NCBI GenBank assembly: GCA_035267045.1
Contig: DATFMH010000001.1
Coordinates: forward strand, 1 to 19,154
Reading direction: 5' to 3'
From: DATFMH01 sp035267045
Lineage (GTDB): Bacteria > Bacteroidota > Rhodothermia > Balneolales > DATFMH01
DNA length: 19,154 nt
This document shows, one piece after another, positions 1-7,692 of this stretch (position 1 is its first letter; each line of letters begins with the position of its first letter). The position numbers were made by a program, and so were the translations under genes. The notes under the pieces are model-generated. The model ran no database searches. It was not told the origin of the DNA and worked only from the letters and a program-made list of their open reading frames with translations.

Positions 1-319
1 TTAATTTTCCTCCAATACCTGAACCGTCAGAGCCATCTCCCCCAAACAGCCACAGATTGCCGTCCGGGTCCCTCCAACTTGTGGCATATTCACGCCACCC
101 CGGCACATTGCTCCTTGTAGCAACCCCCTTTGTGCCATAACTGCCGTGTTGACCGATTGTATTGGAACCACTTTGCCAGCCCCAGCGGTAATTCAACTGG
201 GCAAAAGCATTCGGGGTTAGAGTTAGGATCGTGATCAGAACAATCAGGGTTAAACTTACTTTTCCTGCTTGGTTCTTATTACTATTAAAAAGTGTTGGTT
301 TAAAAATAGTTGGTTTCAT
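1..319 (-). CDS. Secreted Kelch-repeat (galactose oxidase-like beta-propeller) protein, 5' part only
   Basis: The reverse strand is open from an ATG at 319 to the window edge (106 codons, no stop), so the gene is cut off at its C-terminal side. The N-terminus is a signal peptide: basic start, hydrophobic stretch VSLTLIVLITILTLTP, and a probable cleavage after NAFA just before Gln41. The mature start contains QSGSNTIGQHGSYGTKG, then PGWREYATSW and DPDGNLWLFGGDG, which is the pattern of Kelch-type blades in bacterial galactose-oxidase-like proteins. I infer a secreted or surface beta-propeller; no catalytic claim is possible from this fragment. It is divergent from the ECF sigma gene across a 460-bp gap, so it is a candidate target of that regulator, which is inference only. 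Confidence 0.75.
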   Translation of the reverse strand, partial: MKPTIFKPTLFNSNKNQAGKVSLTLIVLITILTLTPNAFAQLNYRWGWQSGSNTIGQHGSYGTKGVATRSNVPGWREYATSWRDPDGNLWLFGGDGSDGSGIGGKL

Positions 320-779
320 AATACGGAATTTCTTTTTATTTAAAGCTCTCTGTATGGATCAACCCAGTTAATTGCAGTTTTCAGTGAACCCACAACATTA
401 GATGACGTAACACATATACTCTTAATGCATTAACACATACCCCACTACCGATGGACTTATATTTCAGATGCTATCTGATATGGATTGATCTATTAATAGA
501 TTTAACCCTAAAAGAACAAGGGAAGCAATACTGGTTACCGTAGTAACAAACAATCTGTACAATTGCAGATTCACATTTACTTTTTACATACGAAAGTGGT
601 TGATCAATTGGGTCATTAATTGGATTTTTGTTTCCGAATGGTTACCTGTTTATCAATTGAATCCAAAAGGGCTAACTTCAATTATTTATTATTTTTATGG
701 ATTTTCTCCTATTTTTATTAATTTCTTTGTAGTATATTGGCTTACAGAAACGTAGGGGTATATTCAAAATGCGGTTTTA
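320..779. promoter_or_regulatory. Divergent intergenic region with operator-like repeats
   Basis: This 460-bp AT-rich gap lies between two divergent genes, so it must hold both promoters. Visible symmetry includes a direct repeat TAACACATA at 408-416 and 431-439 (23 bp start to start), a palindrome CAGAT-gct-ATCTG at 465-477, a perfect 14-bp palindrome ATCTATTAATAGAT at 488-501, GTTAC-cgta-GTAAC near 534-547, and ATCAATTG at 603-610 and 652-659. I see no coding region and no clear TAnnTTTG element before the sigma gene. Protein binding at these sites is inferred. Confidence 0.4.
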
Positions 780-780
780 A
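754..780 (+). promoter_or_regulatory. Possible three-codon leader ORF overlapping the sigma factor start
   Basis: A purine block AGGGG (754-758) lies 10 bases before an ATG at 769, which encodes only Met-Arg-Phe and stops at TAA 778-780. The last A of that stop is the first base of the sigma factor ATG (TAATG). The sigma ATG itself is 21 bases from AGGGG, too far for normal ribosome binding, so initiation at 769 followed by re-initiation at 780 is plausible. The motif is short and could be chance. Confidence 0.3.
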
Positions 781-1358
781 TGGAGAAAAAGTCAGACGTA
801 ACACGACTTTTAAAAAGACTTAGAGAGGGTGAAAAGGGGATTTATGATAAGATTTACCCTGTTGTTTATGATGAGTTGCGTCAACTAGCATATACTCATA
901 TGCACAGACAGCTGGGAAATCATACCCTTTCGAGAACAGAACTTGTTCACGAAACTTATCTTAAGATGATCGATCAAACAGTCCTTAATGTAGCGGATCG
1001 ATGTCATTTTCTTGCTATAGCATCCCGTTGTATGCGTCAAATTTTGATTGACTATGCACGAAAGAAAAACGCAAAAAAACGCGGGGGTAAACAAAAGGAT
1101 TTAACATATATTGATGAGCTTTTCCGAGAGCGTAATCAGAAAGCACAAGAACTTATCAATATCAATTACGCGCTTGAGCGTTTGGAAAAGTTAAACAAAC
1201 GTATGGGTAAGATAATAGAGATGAGATTTTTCGGTGAGATGACCATTAAAGAAACAGCAAAAGCGCTGGATATCTCAGAAAGCACGGTTAAAAGAGACTG
1301 GTTAAAAGCCCGGGGTTGGCTTTTCCAGGAATTAAAAGGCCGTTTCGAATTAAAGTAA
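780..1358 (+). CDS. ECF-family RNA polymerase sigma factor (TIGR02999-like), kinase-linked
   Basis: This 192-residue protein directs RNA polymerase to a specific promoter set. Region 2 runs from about residue 8 to 95 and includes VYDELRQLAYTHM, HTLSRTELVHETYLKM and HFLAIASRCMRQILIDYAR. Region 4 with a helix-turn-helix is at about 125-188 (EMRFFGEMTIKETAKALDIS, then STVKRDWLKARGWL). The wording matches the Sig-70_X6/TIGR02999 group, which lacks a classical anti-sigma factor and is often found beside Ser/Thr kinases. The usual DAED of region 2.2 is replaced by Ser51-Arg-Thr53-Glu54. The kinase gene follows 109 bp downstream on the same strand, with no clear terminator between. The ATG at 780 gives the normal family N-terminus. 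Confidence 0.93.
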   Translation: MEKKSDVTRLLKRLREGEKGIYDKIYPVVYDELRQLAYTHMHRQLGNHTLSRTELVHETYLKMIDQTVLNVADRCHFLAIASRCMRQILIDYARKKNAKKRGGKQKDLTYIDELFRERNQKAQELININYALERLEKLNKRMGKIIEMRFFGEMTIKETAKALDISESTVKRDWLKARGWLFQELKGRFELK

Positions 1359-1467
1359 AATAGTCTCATATTTCACACTGGTTCCATTATAAGTTGATAT
1401 AGCTGTTTATGTATCATTGGCTTTCCAATTGACAAGTATTTCTTACAACAAATAGGTTTTCCTAAAA

Positions 1468-3996
1468 ATGGATAAAAAAGAATGGGATAAAATCGAGAAG
1501 GTTATAGACAAAGCACTTACCCTTCCCGAATCAGAGAGGTATGATTTTATAGATAAACAATGCAAAGAAGATAAAGCTTTAAAATCAGAAGTAACACATC
1601 TACTGGAATCTATAGTGGAATCCGATGGATGGCTGGAGAATCCTAATGACTACAGATCGGCTCTTTACGATGATATTTTTGATGAGTCAACATTCCAGGA
1701 AGTCTCACCCATTATCGGGCAAGATGTAGGAGCTTATACCATTACAGAAGAACTGGGACGCGGCGGTATGGGATCGGTTTATTTGGCAGAAAGGTCAGAT
1801 GGAGCTTTTAAACATAAGGTGGCCATTAAAATTATCCGTGGAAGTCAGGCGATACAAGAAAATATCATACGTTTTAAACAGGAACGGAATATTCTTGCAT
1901 CACTAAACCACCCGAATATTGCCAAACTATTTGGTGGAGGAATTACAGAAACGGGCTCTCCTTACATGATAATGGAATACATCGATGGTGTTCCTATAGA
2001 TCAATACTGCAATCAACAAAAAGTATCACTGGAAGCACGTATTCAACTTTTTAAAAAAGTATTGGAGGCCGTTCGGCATGCTCATCAAAATATGGTCATT
2101 CACAGGGATCTAAAGCCGGATAATATCCTTATCACTACAAATGGAGAGGTCAAAATATTAGATTTCGGTATATCAAAATTACTTGAGGATTCCAATGAAT
2201 TCCCGTTTCCCAAACAATCAAACACCAATCCTCTAACTCCGAAATATGCCGCTCCCGAACAAATTAAACATCAGCCAATTACCACCGCAACCGATTTATA
2301 TGCACTGGGAATCATTTTTTATCAACTGCTTTGTGATAACTTCCCTTTTGATTATAAAATTTTGTCTCCAAATGAGCTAGAGTCACAAATCACTCAAAAA
2401 CAATTCCCGGCTCCGAGTACTAAAATTATAAATTCCGGTTATATTAAACCTGAACATATAAAGGGTGATTTGGATGCCATTGCATTGAAAGCTATCCAAA
2501 AAGAACCGGATTGCAGATATCAAGTGGCTAATGAATTATTGGCAGATCTGGATAATTATGAACAGGATTTCCCTGTATCAGCCCGAAATAACGCGTTCAT
2601 CTATAGAAACAAAAAATTTCTTAAACGACATAAAAGTGGATTAGCTATTGCCACATTAGTAGTCCTGGCTCTTTTCGGACTCAACTTTTTTTATACGGTT
2701 AAAATTACCCATGAGCGAAATAAAGCCGAATTAGAAGCTCGAAAAGAAAAAGAAGAGAGCCACTTTCTTATTAATTTATTTAACGCTAATAATCCCAAAA
2801 TTTCTGGGAATAAAAGTATAAGTGCCCATGAGTTACTTGACAGAGGTGCTAAACGGGTCGTTAAACTGAAAAATAATAAGCTAAAAGCTTCATTACTCTT
2901 AACTATTGGCAAGGCATATTATGAACTTGGATCAAGGGGAAAATCACTTTCATTTCTTAAACAAGCCATTAATCTCACCAGTTCTATTTATGGGTATTCC
3001 AGTTATAATCTTGCTACGGCTTATTTTGAATTGGGCAAAGCCCAGGCAAGTAATAATTACCATGATTTAGCCATTCCGTATTTTAAAAAGTCTATAAATA
3101 TTTGGGGACAAAATCCTGATATCCATAAAGAAAAACTAGCAGAGACGTACAAAGCATTAAGTAATTCCCTTATACATGTGGGTAAAGTAGATTCTGCTGT
3201 TGACTATATTCATAAATCAATTAATATTTTTGAGAATATTCCAAATGACCAGGATAAATTATCAGATGCAAAAGTGGTTTGGGTCACAATACTTACAAGA
3301 CAGAAAAAGTTTACAAAGGCGGAGAAATTATATAAAAAGATGATCCTAAAACACACTATTAATCGTGCTGATTCTTTGAGAAAAAGCTCCCTGGATACTG
3401 ATCTCGCTTTTTTATATATCGGACAAAATAAACATCAAAAAGCTATACCCTATTTGAAAGAATCACTTAAGATCGATGAGAATATCCTAGGAAAGGGTCA
3501 TAGCATGACCCTGCGCTCCAGGAATAACTTAGCCGGAACATTTGGTGTGCTTGGTCAGATGGATAAGGAAGAACAACTTTATGCCGATAATGTCAACTAT
3601 TCCATAGATAAATATGGAAGTAAGCACCGCCAGGTGTGTCAATCTGCTATGGTTTACGGTATGGTATTAACCTACGACAGAAAGTTTCTTAAAGCAGAAA
3701 AATCTATCAGAAGAGCAATCGGGCTTTGTGAAGATACCTTTGGGAAGGAACATATCTGGACTTATTATACTGAAAATTTACTTGCGGCAGACCTGTATTT
3801 TGAGGGTAAAGAAGATGAAGCTGATGAAATATTCGAAAAATTTTACAAGAAGTTAAAAGTTTCAGCACCTCACTTTAATCGGATAAACAAACGTCAAATT
3901 CAACTGCTGATCAACACTTATAAAAAAGTAGATGATACTTATTCTAAACAAATATCGCTTTATAAAGAGCTTCTTACATCAACTCATAATCCCTGA
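1468..3996 (+). CDS. Transmembrane serine/threonine protein kinase with C-terminal TPR array
   Basis: An 842-residue sensor-type kinase. Residues 1-60 form the alpha-helical N-terminal segment common in this family (Trp6, LPESER, EVTHLLES). The kinase domain is at about 88-365: glycine loop GRGGMGSV (97-104), catalytic Lys121 in VAIK, Glu139, HRDLKPDN (212-219) with Asp214, DFG (232-234), APE (262-264) and a late Arg350. All key residues are present, so it should be active. A basic stretch RNKKFLKRHK precedes one membrane helix (about 389-410), which puts the kinase in the cytoplasm and the rest in the periplasm. A short helical linker follows, then TPR-like repeats from about 470 to 790. Its neighbour is an ECF sigma factor, the likely substrate (inference). 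Ligand for the TPR part is unknown. Confidence 0.95.
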   Translation: MDKKEWDKIEKVIDKALTLPESERYDFIDKQCKEDKALKSEVTHLLESIVESDGWLENPNDYRSALYDDIFDESTFQEVSPIIGQDVGAYTITEELGRGGMGSVYLAERSDGAFKHKVAIKIIRGSQAIQENIIRFKQERNILASLNHPNIAKLFGGGITETGSPYMIMEYIDGVPIDQYCNQQKVSLEARIQLFKKVLEAVRHAHQNMVIHRDLKPDNILITTNGEVKILDFGISKLLEDSNEFPFPKQSNTNPLTPKYAAPEQIKHQPITTATDLYALGIIFYQLLCDNFPFDYKILSPNELESQITQKQFPAPSTKIINSGYIKPEHIKGDLDAIALKAIQKEPDCRYQVANELLADLDNYEQDFPVSARNNAFIYRNKKFLKRHKSGLAIATLVVLALFGLNFFYTVKITHERNKAELEARKEKEESHFLINLFNANNPKISGNKSISAHELLDRGAKRVVKLKNNKLKASLLLTIGKAYYELGSRGKSLSFLKQAINLTSSIYGYSSYNLATAYFELGKAQASNNYHDLAIPYFKKSINIWGQNPDIHKEKLAETYKALSNSLIHVGKVDSAVDYIHKSINIFENIPNDQDKLSDAKVVWVTILTRQKKFTKAEKLYKKMILKHTINRADSLRKSSLDTDLAFLYIGQNKHQKAIPYLKESLKIDENILGKGHSMTLRSRNNLAGTFGVLGQMDKEEQLYADNVNYSIDKYGSKHRQVCQSAMVYGMVLTYDRKFLKAEKSIRRAIGLCEDTFGKEHIWTYYTENLLAADLYFEGKEDEADEIFEKFYKKLKVSAPHFNRINKRQIQLLINTYKKVDDTYSKQISLYKELLTSTHNP

Positions 3997-4044
3997 TTAA
4001 TGTAATTTATATAATTGATTTAGATGATGATCATAAGGATTTAT

Positions 4045-4088
4045 AACGGTTCTCAGGGCCTCGAGAAGACAGTCAGAACGTTTTTTTT
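4045..4088 (+). terminator. Candidate Rho-independent terminator of the sigma-kinase unit
   Basis: About 50 bases after the kinase stop, AAC-g-GTTCT (4045-4053) can pair with AGAACGTT (4075-4082) with one bulged G, and eight Ts occupy 4081-4088. The loop is long (about 21 bases), so the structure is weaker than a textbook terminator, but its location fits. Confidence 0.4.
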
Positions 4089-4162
4089 GTTACGGGACTA
4101 GGAGAAAGAAACGAAATATTATAATATTATGCACTTGCCTTTGATCGCGTGAACCCCCTCTT

Positions 4163-4209
4163 ACATCTCCCCAAGTGGAGATGTTCAGGCCGGACCAAAA
4201 GGGTCCGGC
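4163..4209. repeat. Two perfect tandem hairpins
   Basis: The first hairpin is ACATCTCC (4163-4170), loop ccaagt, GGAGATGT (4177-4184), an exact 8-bp stem. The second follows after four bases: GCCGGACC (4189-4196), loop aaaag, GGTCCGGC (4202-4209), again an exact 8-bp stem, then TTT. They sit in a 680-bp gene-free gap. They could be a second terminator, or a palindromic dispersed repeat of the kind common in these genomes. Confidence 0.6.
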
Positions 4210-4314
4210 TTTCACTGTTTATTGATCATTATAACCCTTTGTGACTTTGGAGCTCTGGAACTTTGTTTCTTTTTTTCACCATGTTCCATTCGCTTTACCT
4301 ACTCCATTAATACA

Positions 4315-4334
4315 CTCAATAACCTAATAACTCA
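4315..4334 (+). repeat. AT-rich intergenic repeat motif, copy 1
   Basis: The segment 4315-4334 holds CTCAATAACCTAATA followed by ACTCA. Sub-segment 4318-4334 matches 17488-17504 at 16 of 17 bases, and 4315-4329 matches the reverse complement of 17431-17445 at 14 of 15. All copies are just upstream of genes in AT-rich gaps. Confidence 0.45.
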
Positions 4335-4345
4335 AAGACTCTATT

Positions 4346-4640
4346 TAACGTGAGGTTCGTTTAAGCTTATAATCTATCTACTTAATAAAAGTAGCTGTTA
4401 CATTAGATTATTCTATGACCATCGACAACCGACCACAGAGAGATGCTCTGATATTAAGTAACCATTATTTATTCTGAAAAACCGTATAATCAACGTGAGT
4501 CCGGTATCGGAATCATGCTTTATGCATCAAAACAGCTCTGTGTCGTCGATGGTCCGTCATCAAGATATGTTATATTTTCACAGGTCGTATTCTCAATGTA
4601 ATTATTACAACTCTGTGATTCTTATCCAAACCTCACGTTA
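4346..4640. repeat. 295-bp nested inverted-repeat element, MITE-like
   Basis: The ends are an exact 12-bp inverted repeat, TAACGTGAGGTT (4346-4357) and AACCTCACGTTA (4629-4640). Inside lies a second exact 10-bp pair, GACCATCGAC (4417-4426) with GTCGATGGTC (4545-4554), plus ACAGAG (4435-4440) with CTCTGT (4536-4541), so the whole segment can fold back. There is no ORF of note inside. If the outer TA is read as a duplicated target, the terminal repeat is ACGTGAGGTT flanked by TA on both sides, as in mariner/IS630-type miniature elements. That reading is inference; a structured RNA is the alternative. Confidence 0.5.
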
Positions 4641-4676
4641 TTAACTATATTCATCACTTATCATTCAAGAGAGTAT

Positions 4677-5582
4677 ATGAAATATTCCAATGTTATATTA
4701 TTGATTGTTGGAATTACAATCGTTTCATGTTCAGGGAAAAAACAACATCAACAACCCTCAAAACTTCCGGGTATCACAGGTATAATCGGGCATATCGACC
4801 AATTTAAATCAAAGTATGTGGATGCACGGAATATCGATATCTGGCTGCCGCCGGGTTATTCGGAAAACGACACCACACGTTATGATGTCATCTACGCTCA
4901 GGACGGACAAAATCTTTTTGATCCTAAGAAATCGTTTACGGGTATCGACTGGGGACTTGACGAGACGATGACACAATTGATTGATTCAAACAAGATCCAC
5001 CCGGCAATTATCGTCGGGATATGGAATACTCCAAAACGCGTGCAGGAATACATGCCCCGGAAACCACTTGGACAGCCCTATAATAATGAACGCTTTCTCG
5101 GGTTTGTAAGTCAATACGGCGGCCAACCGTTGTCCGATGATTACCTGAAATTTATGGTTGATGAACTGAAGCCTTACATCGATAAGCATTATCATACCTT
5201 AACCGGACCATCACATACGTTCATTATGGGTTCCAGTATGGGTGGACTAATCGCCCTCTATGCAATATCCGAATATCCGGATATCTTTGGAGGCGCTATC
5301 TGTATGTCTACTCACTGGCCTATTGCCAATGGTGTAACAGCCGGTTATGTTAAAGATCATCTGCCGTCTCCCCAAAACCACAAACTCTATTTCGATTACG
5401 GTACCGAAACACTGGATGCTCAATATGAACAATATCAGACGATTGTAGACGATATGGTTAAACAAGCCGGCTATGAGTATGGTATAAATTGGGTTACACG
5501 AAAATTTCAGGGGGCGGATCACTCGGAGCGTTCATGGCGAAAAAGAGTCCATTTCCCGTTAACATTCTTGTTAGATAATTGA
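4677..5582 (+). CDS. Lipoprotein esterase, alpha/beta-hydrolase of the putative esterase (PF00756-like) family
   Basis: A 301-residue secreted lipoprotein. The N-terminus is a lipoprotein signal ending in IVSC, with Cys18 as the lipidated residue. The hydrolase fold follows: a strand with RNIDIWLPPGY (51-61), DVIYAQDGQNLFD (70-82), and the nucleophile elbow GSSMGG at 185-190 with Ser187 as the catalytic serine. The acid probably lies around 240-247 (DYGTETLD), and His282 in GADHSERSW is the likely catalytic histidine. This resembles the Fes/BesA-type esterase group, whose members cleave siderophore, feruloyl or other esters; the substrate cannot be told here. The ATG at 4677 follows AAGAGAG (4667-4673). 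It starts 36 bp after the end of the inverted-repeat element and is followed by an rluA-like gene 77 bp on. Confidence 0.88.
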   Translation: MKYSNVILLIVGITIVSCSGKKQHQQPSKLPGITGIIGHIDQFKSKYVDARNIDIWLPPGYSENDTTRYDVIYAQDGQNLFDPKKSFTGIDWGLDETMTQLIDSNKIHPAIIVGIWNTPKRVQEYMPRKPLGQPYNNERFLGFVSQYGGQPLSDDYLKFMVDELKPYIDKHYHTLTGPSHTFIMGSSMGGLIALYAISEYPDIFGGAICMSTHWPIANGVTAGYVKDHLPSPQNHKLYFDYGTETLDAQYEQYQTIVDDMVKQAGYEYGINWVTRKFQGADHSERSWRKRVHFPLTFLLDN

Positions 5583-5659
5583 TCATCACTGTATTTTCCA
5601 TCTATTTCACTCTATCTTATATCTGACTAAAATGATGAAGCAAAAGTATCAGACAGTTT

Positions 5660-6370
5660 ATGGATCCTGAAATACCGGTTATTTACGAAGATAATCACCT
5701 GCTTGTGGTCGATAAACCACAAAACATGCCCGTGCAGCCTGATATCTCCGGTGATATGGATATGTTGACATGCCTGAAGGGATATTTGAAAGATAAATAC
5801 AATAAGCCCGGCAATGTTTTCCTGGGACTCGTGCACCGTCTCGATCGTCCGGCCGGAGGTGTTATGGTGTTTGCCCGGACTTCCAAAGCTGCATCCCGAC
5901 TGACCGATCAACTGCGACACAGGTTTGTTAAGAAAATATACCTTGCAGTTGTACACGGTAAACCGAAACCGGTTGGTACACTCACCCATTTTCTATATAA
6001 GGATCGGGATGCCAATCTCGTTGAAGCCGTCCCCCGCGAAACCAAGGGAGCCAAAAAGGCCCTATTACATTTTACGACCCTGGAAACGGCCGGAAATCTG
6101 AGCCTGGTGATGATCACCCTGGAAACCGGCCGGTCACATCAGATACGTGTTCAATTCAGCAAGGAAGGTTATCCTTTGTGGGGAGATTATAAATACGGAA
6201 ATGTACCTGTCGGGGATTATCAACAATTGGCATTATACTCACATAAGTTGCAACTGGAACATCCGACACAACGTAAGTCTATTACCTTCGAAACATTGCC
6301 GCCTGAAAAATATCCATGGTCAGAGTTTCAATACCTGCAAAAAATAAAAGAGAAAAAAAGCCAGGGCTAA
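5660..6370 (+). CDS. RluA-family RNA pseudouridine synthase
   Basis: A 236-residue enzyme that isomerises uridine to pseudouridine in rRNA or tRNA. It starts with the family strand VIYEDNHLLVVDKPQNMPVQ (7-26), has the catalytic motif HRLDRPAGG at 59-67 with Asp62 as the nucleophile, and has the GRSHQIRVQFS motif at about 156-166. There is no N-terminal S4 domain, so it is the short catalytic-only form, similar to the RluA/TruC-type proteins common in Bacteroidota. The exact RNA target cannot be assigned from sequence. The stop lies 8 bp from the convergent protease gene. Confidence 0.92.
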   Translation: MDPEIPVIYEDNHLLVVDKPQNMPVQPDISGDMDMLTCLKGYLKDKYNKPGNVFLGLVHRLDRPAGGVMVFARTSKAASRLTDQLRHRFVKKIYLAVVHGKPKPVGTLTHFLYKDRDANLVEAVPRETKGAKKALLHFTTLETAGNLSLVMITLETGRSHQIRVQFSKEGYPLWGDYKYGNVPVGDYQQLALYSHKLQLEHPTQRKSITFETLPPEKYPWSEFQYLQKIKEKKSQG

Positions 6371-6378
6371 ATATACTT

Positions 6379-7431
6379 TTAATCACCTATGAAACGACTG
6401 AAATTATAGCCTTCTTTACCCAATTCCTTTCGGTGCCTTTTCAAAAACTTCTTTATCCTGTCCATCGATACGGCCTGTGTAATACCATATTCAATATGTG
6501 TCTTATGATCGATGTAAATATCACCCTTATATGGCGTATAAGAATCATAAAGATCAATTTTACTATCTTCGGGTACCATCACATAATCAACTTTTGCTGT
6601 CGCAGAGTTGGCCATGCCGACCCACTCAAAATTAGGTACTCCTCCCCTTATGGCCAGCACCAATCCACCACTGAATCCTTTGTTAAACAAGGCATCGAGT
6701 ATAAATGAACCATAATTATTTCGATCCGGTTGGCTAACCAGTGCCCTGGTTACCATTTGATACCCCTGCGGATATCCCAGGATGTAAACAAAAGAACCCC
6801 ACTGTAAATCATGAGGTTCGCCAATAGGGTAATTAAATACCTGAATATTCTGATCAGTGAACTCACTGACATCTGCGCCCAATACGGCAATATCGGAAAT
6901 AGGGTCCCTTGCCAGGACTTTGAAATGGCCAAGATCCGGTAAATCGAGTATTATATTCCCTTCCCGTTCTTTAAAGGACACACTTTTTATATAATTTGTA
7001 ACAGTCAGATTCGGTCGTTTAAAATAATTAACAACCGTATCCGGAAACGTAATGATATGTGCACATGTAAGCAAAGCCACTCCCTGGTTAGACTTCTCAA
7101 TGATGGTTGCTGTTCCGGCTGCAGATTGTGTAGTACTGACCACATCGCTCGCTAACTTACGGACATTCATCGTGTCCAAAGTCTTATCCGTAATCTTATC
7201 TTTCATATCAAACAGGTACGTGTTGTAATAAACCGTACTGTTTATCCTCTTTATAGAATTAAAAATATGTGATATTTCTATTGACGAGTTTTTAGTGGGA
7301 AAAGCCGAATCATACACTCCGGGAGGCTCTTGCTTTTGCTGTATTTGTTGTTGCGGTGCGGGGGAACAGGATAATAAAATTCCACAGGAGATGATTAACA
7401 CGCTATTTGATATGAACCTGAATGATCGCAT
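6379..7431 (-). CDS. Trypsin-like serine protease, predicted lipoprotein
   Basis: A lipid-anchored protease-like protein. From the GTG at 7455 it would be 358 residues, but I prefer the ATG at 7431 (350 residues), because GAGG at 7438-7441 lies 6 bases upstream and the signal peptide then starts cleanly with MRSFRF. The lipobox is LLSC, followed by a Gln/Pro-rich linker. In the numbering from GTG the triad is His133 (LLTCAHI), Asp188 (ISDIAVLG) and Ser262 (GFSGG), in trypsin order and spacing. The positions usually written TAAH and GNSGG differ (TCAH, GFSGG). No PDZ domain is present, unlike DegP/HtrA. It may cleave envelope proteins, or be a degenerate relative; substrate unknown. Confidence 0.8.
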   Translation of the reverse strand: MRSFRFISNSVLIISCGILLSCSPAPQQQIQQKQEPPGVYDSAFPTKNSSIEISHIFNSIKRINSTVYYNTYLFDMKDKITDKTLDTMNVRKLASDVVSTTQSAAGTATIIEKSNQGVALLTCAHIITFPDTVVNYFKRPNLTVTNYIKSVSFKEREGNIILDLPDLGHFKVLARDPISDIAVLGADVSEFTDQNIQVFNYPIGEPHDLQWGSFVYILGYPQGYQMVTRALVSQPDRNNYGSFILDALFNKGFSGGLVLAIRGGVPNFEWVGMANSATAKVDYVMVPEDSKIDLYDSYTPYKGDIYIDHKTHIEYGITQAVSMDRIKKFLKRHRKELGKEGYNFSRFIGD

Positions 7432-7658
7432 ACATAACCTCGGGGATTTATTCACTTGTTTTTATATGCAACTAAAAGCTATTTAGGGAAATAAATCTAT
7501 AACTTGCTTTTAAATTTAATTTCCTGTATAACAGTAACTTAAGAAATAATTACAAAATTATACGCATTTATTAACAAATTGTTCTGGAATAAACAACAAA
7601 ACTTAGAATGAATACATTTAACCCGGGGATATAGGTAGAGGTAACCAGGTTATAAATT

Positions 7659-7686
7659 AAAAAAGATTAAGGCTGACGGATAATCT
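7659..7686 (-). terminator. Weak Rho-independent terminator after the ClC gene
   Basis: On the minus strand, seven bases past the ClC stop, AGATTA pairs with TAATCT (7681-7686 with 7664-7669, loop of 11 bases) and is followed by a run of six Ts (7664-7659). The stem is short and AT-rich, so it is a modest candidate. The remaining bases of the 7456-7692 gap should hold the protease promoter; I see no convincing element there. Confidence 0.45.
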
Positions 7687-7692
7687 ATTCTT

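Noticed and set aside
4346..4640. Retron-like or tRNA-like structured RNA
   Set aside because: No reverse transcriptase gene is near and no tRNA cloverleaf can be drawn; the inverted repeats are better read as a miniature element.
6316..6708. 130-codon open frame on the plus strand
   Set aside because: It overlaps the end of the pseudouridine synthase and the protease gene on the other strand, both with clear family motifs.
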